Assembly: GCA_900543155.1 (NCBI GenBank)
Contig: UQQN01000075.1
Location: forward strand, 1-11,506
Origin: an uncultured Prevotella sp.
Lineage (GTDB): Bacteria > Bacteroidota > Bacteroidia > Bacteroidales > Bacteroidaceae
Direction of reading: 5' to 3'
Length of the DNA: 11,506 nucleotides
Positions 8,214-11,506 of the stretch are shown here, piece by piece (positions within the stretch are counted from its first letter, which is position 1; every line of letters starts with the position of its first letter). A program made the position numbers and the translations under genes. The notes under the pieces were generated by a model that did not search any database, was not told where the DNA came from, and was given only the letters and a program-made list of their open reading frames with translations.

Positions 8214-9809
8214 ATGAGTTTAATTATTATCTTTGTTTGTATTGCTTTAGGCGTTCAAATATATTTTCTTTACGATAGTCTCCAAAAGGCAAGACAAATG
8301 AAAGACGTCCTTGCTGAAAAAGGGAAATGCAAAGTTGAAGACTACTATATTCCAAGCCATGAATTTGGCAATACCAGCTATGAACGAGTTCTCTTAGACA
8401 AAACTTTTTACACAGACCCTGCTTATAAAAACGAAGATGGTCTATTTAGCCCTTACGATTTAAGAGGAAATAAAGAGAAGGTTAGCTTAGTGCGAATCCC
8501 TGCCAACGACGACACCACAGCCAAAATTGAGTCGTCTGTGAACAACTATCTCATTCGCAACAAAGGCATGGCGAGCGATTTTTCCATCATCAAAGACATG
8601 GTAGAACGTAATTGTACCATGATTGAGGATGAAATCGATACACAAACCCCATTCCCCCTTTATATTGGTTTAATGTGTACCATGATGGGCATTATCGTGG
8701 GCATTGTCAGCATTAGTTTTAGTGCAGGTGGTTTTGCGGCCTTTGTGGAAAATCCCGTTAACCACATTGGCACACTCATGAATGACGTAGCAGCCGCTAT
8801 GATAGCCTCGTTCTTTGGTATTCTTTTTACTACGGGTATCTCTTATCGCGCCAAAAACACCAAGAAGATAGTCGAAGAGCATAAAAATGACTTCTACTCG
8901 TGGTTCCAAACAGAGTTAATGCCTATCATCTCGCGCGAAAATGCCAGCGAAGGTATACGTCGACTTGAAGATAACCTCAAAAAGTTTAACCAAACTTTTA
9001 GCCAAAACGTAAGCGGACTCACCCATTCTGTATCTGCCGTTGCTTCTACAGCAACCGACCAACGCAAGCTGCTTGAAACAATCGACCGTCTCGATCTCAA
9101 CAAGATGGCTACTGCCAACGTAAGAATCCTTACAACCTTCAAAGAATCTGTTGCCGAGCTCGATAAGTTCCAAGGCTATCTCACCTATGCCAACGAGCAG
9201 CTCAACAAAATGAAAAAGAACAATGATGCAGTAAATGAAATTGCCATTTCGATGGAAGAGAGCACAAAAAGGACTGTTGCAAAACTACAAGAAGCTATCA
9301 ACAAACAGATGGAATCTTTAAAAGAAAGTTTGCAACAGTCGTCCAACGAAATGAAATTGTTAGTTGAAAACGAAAAACGCCTTGTGAGCAGCCAAGGCAG
9401 CAAACTTGAAACATTCTTCAACACCTTACAAGACCTTAAACCTGTTATCAATGGTCTGCAAGATTGGCGTCAAGAATTACAAAGGCAAAACCAAACGCTT
9501 AAAAGCTTGGTACAAGCCATTAATGGAGAAGGAGGTAACACGGTGTTAGAGGTACGTAATAACGGATCAAGTTTTTGGCAAAAGATTATTGCTGTTGTGC
9601 TCTTTGCGCTGTTAGCAATTAACAGTTTCACTGCTTGGAATGCCTATAATGCCCAAAGTGAGGGTACAACGCAAAAAACAGAAGTGGCAGACGATGCAAA
9701 AGCAGATTCCGTTAGCACATCACAACAAGCAGTAGCTCCACAAAAAAAGCCCGATGTAATAGTTACTCAAAATCCGAGAACACCGCAAGAAACAGCACCC
9801 AATAATTAA
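8214..9809 (+). CDS. MotA/TolQ/ExbB-like channel subunit with coiled coil and extra C-terminal helix
   Basis: This 531-residue inner-membrane protein is the predicted ion-channel half of a motor with the following gene. Helix 1 lies at 2-20, followed by a ~125-residue cytoplasmic part. Helix 2 (about 149-168, LYIGLMCTMMGIIVGIVSI) and helix 3 (about 192-211, DVAAAMIASFFGILFTTG) carry the small-residue-rich pattern of TolQ/ExbB/MotA helices, joined by a short outer loop. A helical, coiled-coil-like region covers ~215-445, rich in Glu, Lys, Gln and Asn. The ZorA protein of Zorya systems likewise joins a MotA domain to a long cytoplasmic helical tail. Unlike a standard tail, a fourth hydrophobic helix occurs at about 457-475, followed by a polar, Pro/Gln-rich ~55-residue end that would lie in the periplasm. 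The gap to the MotB-like gene is 37 bp. The family call is good; ion coupling is inferred. Confidence 0.87.
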   Translation: MSLIIIFVCIALGVQIYFLYDSLQKARQMKDVLAEKGKCKVEDYYIPSHEFGNTSYERVLLDKTFYTDPAYKNEDGLFSPYDLRGNKEKVSLVRIPANDDTTAKIESSVNNYLIRNKGMASDFSIIKDMVERNCTMIEDEIDTQTPFPLYIGLMCTMMGIIVGIVSISFSAGGFAAFVENPVNHIGTLMNDVAAAMIASFFGILFTTGISYRAKNTKKIVEEHKNDFYSWFQTELMPIISRENASEGIRRLEDNLKKFNQTFSQNVSGLTHSVSAVASTATDQRKLLETIDRLDLNKMATANVRILTTFKESVAELDKFQGYLTYANEQLNKMKKNNDAVNEIAISMEESTKRTVAKLQEAINKQMESLKESLQQSSNEMKLLVENEKRLVSSQGSKLETFFNTLQDLKPVINGLQDWRQELQRQNQTLKSLVQAINGEGGNTVLEVRNNGSSFWQKIIAVVLFALLAINSFTAWNAYNAQSEGTTQKTEVADDAKADSVSTSQQAVAPQKKPDVIVTQNPRTPQETAPNN

Positions 9810-9846
9810 ACAAGCTACAACCTTCCACACGATATAAGCAAAAAAA

Positions 9847-10524
9847 ATGAAGAACAAATCGTTTTTCTGGACAAGCTATTCCGACCTCATGACAAGTCTT
9901 TTCTTTGTCATGCTCTTGCTCTTTGTCACCACGGTCATTATGATGCACTTAGGACATGTAGCTACAGAAAAGGAACTTGAAAAAATACGCCAACTTGAAC
10001 ACTCTGTTCAAGCCATCGATTCACGCTATTTTGAGTACAACAAGGATTTTAAAAAACACGTGCTCAAAATTGATGTGGAGTTCCCCATCTACGATTCTAA
10101 CATCGAGAGCATCGACTTACAAGCTAAAAAGAATCTTTTGGAAGCAGGCAAGAGCATTGTGGAGTTTATTGATAGTGCCTACACCAAATACCAAGCACCT
10201 TTCTTGGTCGTTGTTGAAGGACAATCATCAAAAGGTCCGTATTGGCGAAACGTACACGAGAATAATGATGTGCTGAGCTACGAACGTGCATTGGCTCTTG
10301 TAAACTTTTGGGAAGCAAATAACATTAGCTTACGAGACAAAGATTATGCTCAAAAATGCGAGTTACTTATTTGTGGTAGCGGTGACAAAGGCGTGATGCG
10401 TATCAAGCCCGATGTTCCCACAAACCCCAAGAACCAACGTTTCCTTATCCACGTCATTCCCAAACCTGGTATAATAGAGCACAACGATACACTTACAAGT
10501 CCTAATAATTTAGGACCGCAGTAA
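9847..10524 (+). CDS. MotB/OmpA-like stator partner (ZorB-like)
   Basis: This 225-residue protein is the expected partner of the preceding MotA-like protein. The N-terminus, FFWTSYSDLMTSLFFVMLLLF, matches the MotB/ZorB pattern: a short cytoplasmic stub, an aspartate (D13) at the start of the single membrane helix (about 13-33), then the periplasm. In MotB that Asp carries the translocated ion. A helical linker (about 38-65) leads to an OmpA/MotB-type peptidoglycan-binding domain (about 75-210). There IDVEFPIYDSN resembles the first strand, VVVEGQSSKG (121-130) the GHTD loop, and LSYERALALV (143-152) the LSxxRAxxV helix with R147. The loop lacks the usual Asp of GHTD, so peptidoglycan contact may differ. 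It is shorter than most MotB proteins but near ZorB length. Together with its neighbour it should form a wall-anchored, ion-driven complex. Confidence 0.88.
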   Translation: MKNKSFFWTSYSDLMTSLFFVMLLLFVTTVIMMHLGHVATEKELEKIRQLEHSVQAIDSRYFEYNKDFKKHVLKIDVEFPIYDSNIESIDLQAKKNLLEAGKSIVEFIDSAYTKYQAPFLVVVEGQSSKGPYWRNVHENNDVLSYERALALVNFWEANNISLRDKDYAQKCELLICGSGDKGVMRIKPDVPTNPKNQRFLIHVIPKPGIIEHNDTLTSPNNLGPQ

Positions 10525-10547
10525 CAAACGACTAAAATATTCAGCCT

Positions 10548-10970
10548 ATGAAATCGAAATTAATCATTTTTATCCTTGCGTTTTGCACACTCTCGGCTGT
10601 TACCTCATGCACCGATCGCAAGCAACAACTTATCAACAAACTTGAAAAGCTCAGCAAAAAACTCGATCGCCAAGGCAACGACCTCTCTATCACGCAATGG
10701 CAACAAGCTGCTAAGCAATTTAAGCAACTCAACGAGGATATTGCCAAGAACTATCAAGACTACTCGCCTAAACAACTTCATGAAATTGGCAGACTCAAAG
10801 GCATTTGCGTTGGCGCTTTTAGCCGATATTTATCACATACCTTAGACAAGTCGTCTAACGAAATAGACGGATACTTGCAAGGCATTGAAGAAATTTGCGG
10901 TAAACAAGATGCTGCATACCCCGATGATATTGAGATAGAAGAAGATTCGGTTGATGTTGATAGTTTGTAA
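10548..10970 (+). CDS. Small helical lipoprotein
   Basis: This is a 140-residue predicted lipoprotein. The signal peptide is short and hydrophobic (about 5-17) and ends in the lipobox V-T-S-C with the lipid cysteine at C21. The mature part is almost all predicted helix: a charged segment with heptad-like spacing (KQQLINKLEKLSKKLD), a QWQQAAKQFKQLNEDIAKNY segment, then SPKQLHEIGRLKG. It ends in a strongly acidic tail (DDIEIEEDSVDVDSL). The pattern of an aromatic-containing helix followed by an EIGRLKG helix recalls small Bacteroidota lipoproteins of unknown function, but I cannot name a family with certainty. Its place directly after the wall-anchored MotB-like subunit, with a 23-bp gap, suggests it attaches to or guides the periplasmic part of the complex. 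Confidence 0.83.
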   Translation: MKSKLIIFILAFCTLSAVTSCTDRKQQLINKLEKLSKKLDRQGNDLSITQWQQAAKQFKQLNEDIAKNYQDYSPKQLHEIGRLKGICVGAFSRYLSHTLDKSSNEIDGYLQGIEEICGKQDAAYPDDIEIEEDSVDVDSL

Positions 10971-10972
10971 AA

Positions 10973-11155
10973 ATGCTCATAAAACCTATCCTACATATTG
11001 CCTTAGGCCTATTTTTATGGCGCCTTGCTCCAAAATGGATCAAGTATGGCAATCGTAAAGACCGCAGTCGCATTCAGTTGATATGCTGCATCTTAGGTAT
11101 TATCATATTTATTAGCGGTATTTTGCAAGTACTCAAAGTTCTTGATATTATCTAA
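10973..11155 (+). CDS. 60-residue two-helix membrane protein
   Basis: This is the last gene of the operon, starting 2 bp after the preceding stop codon, which suggests translational coupling. It has two hydrophobic segments (about 2-20 and 36-58) joined by a strongly basic loop (KWIKYGNRKDRSR, 21-33). By the positive-inside rule the loop is cytoplasmic and both ends face the periplasm. It ends 3 bases before the terminator hairpin, so the operon boundary itself supports it as a gene. No family is recognised. Small hairpin membrane proteins like this often stabilise or regulate larger membrane complexes, and that is the only guess offered. Confidence 0.72.
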   Translation: MLIKPILHIALGLFLWRLAPKWIKYGNRKDRSRIQLICCILGIIIFISGILQVLKVLDII

Positions 11156-11158
11156 CTG

Positions 11159-11197
11159 AAAAGAGGAATTTAGAATGTTTTTCTAAATTCCTCTTTT
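11159..11197 (+). terminator. Perfect 17-bp hairpin terminator
   Basis: AAAAGAGGAATTTAGAA (11159-11175) is the exact reverse complement of TTCTAAATTCCTCTTTT (11181-11197), with a 5-base loop TGTTT. The descending arm ends in TTTT and begins 3 bases after the last stop codon of the operon. The A-run/T-run ends make it able to work in both directions. It defines the 3' end of the transcript. Confidence 0.92.
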
Positions 11198-11199
11198 CT

Positions 11200-11267
11200 A
11201 TTTCCCCTGCAACATTGCAACCCAAATTCGCATTTATAGGGATTTTGGGCTGTAATGTTTGGGAAAT
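11200..11267. repeat. Imperfect long inverted repeat downstream of the terminator
   Basis: Three blocks pair in nested order: ATTTCCC (11200-11206) with GGGAAAT (11261-11267), AACATT (11211-11216) with AATGTT (11254-11259), and CCCAAA (11221-11226) with TTTGGG (11244-11249). Small unpaired patches lie between them. The loop is about 17 bases. It could fold as a second hairpin in RNA or be a decayed mobile-element end. No gene overlaps it. Confidence 0.6.
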
Positions 11268-11396
11268 GGGGATGCTGTTTAGAATATAAGTGTACATTTG
11301 CAGTGTTTTTTGCTTAGAAAACCGCTCTTTTGAAGAAGAGAGAAGGAGGCTAAAGGCTTGCTAACTCAAGTTTCGGATTTAGAAAGTGCGGGGTGA

Positions 11397-11506
11397 ATTA
11401 TCGTGCAAGTCGAATGCAAAGTTTGCTTGAATTGCTGAGACGCAGCCGATAATGCACGGGCTGAAAGCCCAAAAGCGCCTAGCCCAGGGCAAGCGAAGCG
11501 ACACCC
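11397..11506. repeat. GC-rich structured intergenic repeat, cut by the window end
   Basis: The base composition changes sharply here. Nested inverted repeats are visible: ATTATCG (11397-11403) with CGATAAT (11447-11453), enclosing GCAAA-G-TTTGC (11416-11426), then GGGCT-GAA-AGCCC (11458-11470). Finally CCAGGG (11484-11489) faces CCC at the last three bases, whose arm is cut off. The wording of the last part (CCTAGCCCAGGGC, then CACCC) resembles REP-like intergenic repeats I recall from Bacteroidota genomes. Nothing resembling a gene is seen between 11268 and 11506. Confidence 0.55.

Noticed and set aside
8214..10524. Naming genes 6 and 7 zorA and zorB
   Set aside because: The architecture is similar, but the extra C-terminal helix and the missing Zorya effectors make a firm gene name unjustified.
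11293..11300. TACATTTG as a promoter -7 element for a downstream gene
   Set aside because: It fits TAnnTTTG, but no TTTG element lies at the right distance upstream and no gene start is visible after it in the window.

Overview
The window looks like a chromosomal segment from an AT-rich member of the Bacteroidota, probably Bacteroidales (Prevotella/Porphyromonas-like). This rests on several signs: all nine genes start at ATG and end in TAA, there are almost no Shine-Dalgarno sequences (A-rich leaders instead), several lipoproteins are encoded, and the right end carries GC-rich structured intergenic sequence of a type I recall from this phylum. The genus cannot be fixed from the sequence alone.

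Layout. Positions 1-755 hold no convincing gene. Their main content is an 11-bp tandem repeat array that reverses orientation at about position 240: about 7 units read on the minus strand (163-239), followed by 24 units on the plus strand (241-504). From 756 to 11155 nine genes lie head to tail on the plus strand with gaps of only 2-37 bp, followed at once by a perfect 17-bp hairpin terminator (11159-11197). They are almost certainly one operon. The remaining 300 bases hold a second, imperfect inverted repeat and the start of a structured intergenic repeat that runs off the window.

The operon encodes, in order: (1) a lipoprotein with a von Willebrand factor A (VWA)-like domain; (2) a three-helix membrane protein; (3) a tubulin/FtsZ-like GTPase; (4) a 1147-residue protein with a C-terminal Hsp70/actin-type ATPase and a ~590-residue N-terminal region I do not recognise; (5) a single-pass protein with a signal peptide and a basic, Gln-rich linker; (6) a MotA/TolQ/ExbB-like ion-channel subunit with a long coiled coil and an extra C-terminal membrane helix; (7) a MotB/OmpA-like partner with the membrane Asp; (8) a small helical lipoprotein; (9) a 60-residue two-helix membrane protein.

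Taken together this is an envelope-spanning machine. Genes 6 and 7 form a predicted ion-driven stator or motor resembling the ZorA/ZorB pair of Zorya defence systems, but no helicase or nuclease effector is present. A tubulin homologue and an actin/Hsp70 homologue sit in the cytoplasm, and VWA and other lipoproteins lie outside the inner membrane. As I recall, Makarova and Koonin (2010) described an FtsZ-like family linked to VWA, GTPase and OmpA proteins and proposed a membrane-remodelling role; this cassette looks related but adds the MotA-like channel and the Hsp70-like protein. Its function, whether defence, membrane remodelling, transport or surface mechanics, is inference.
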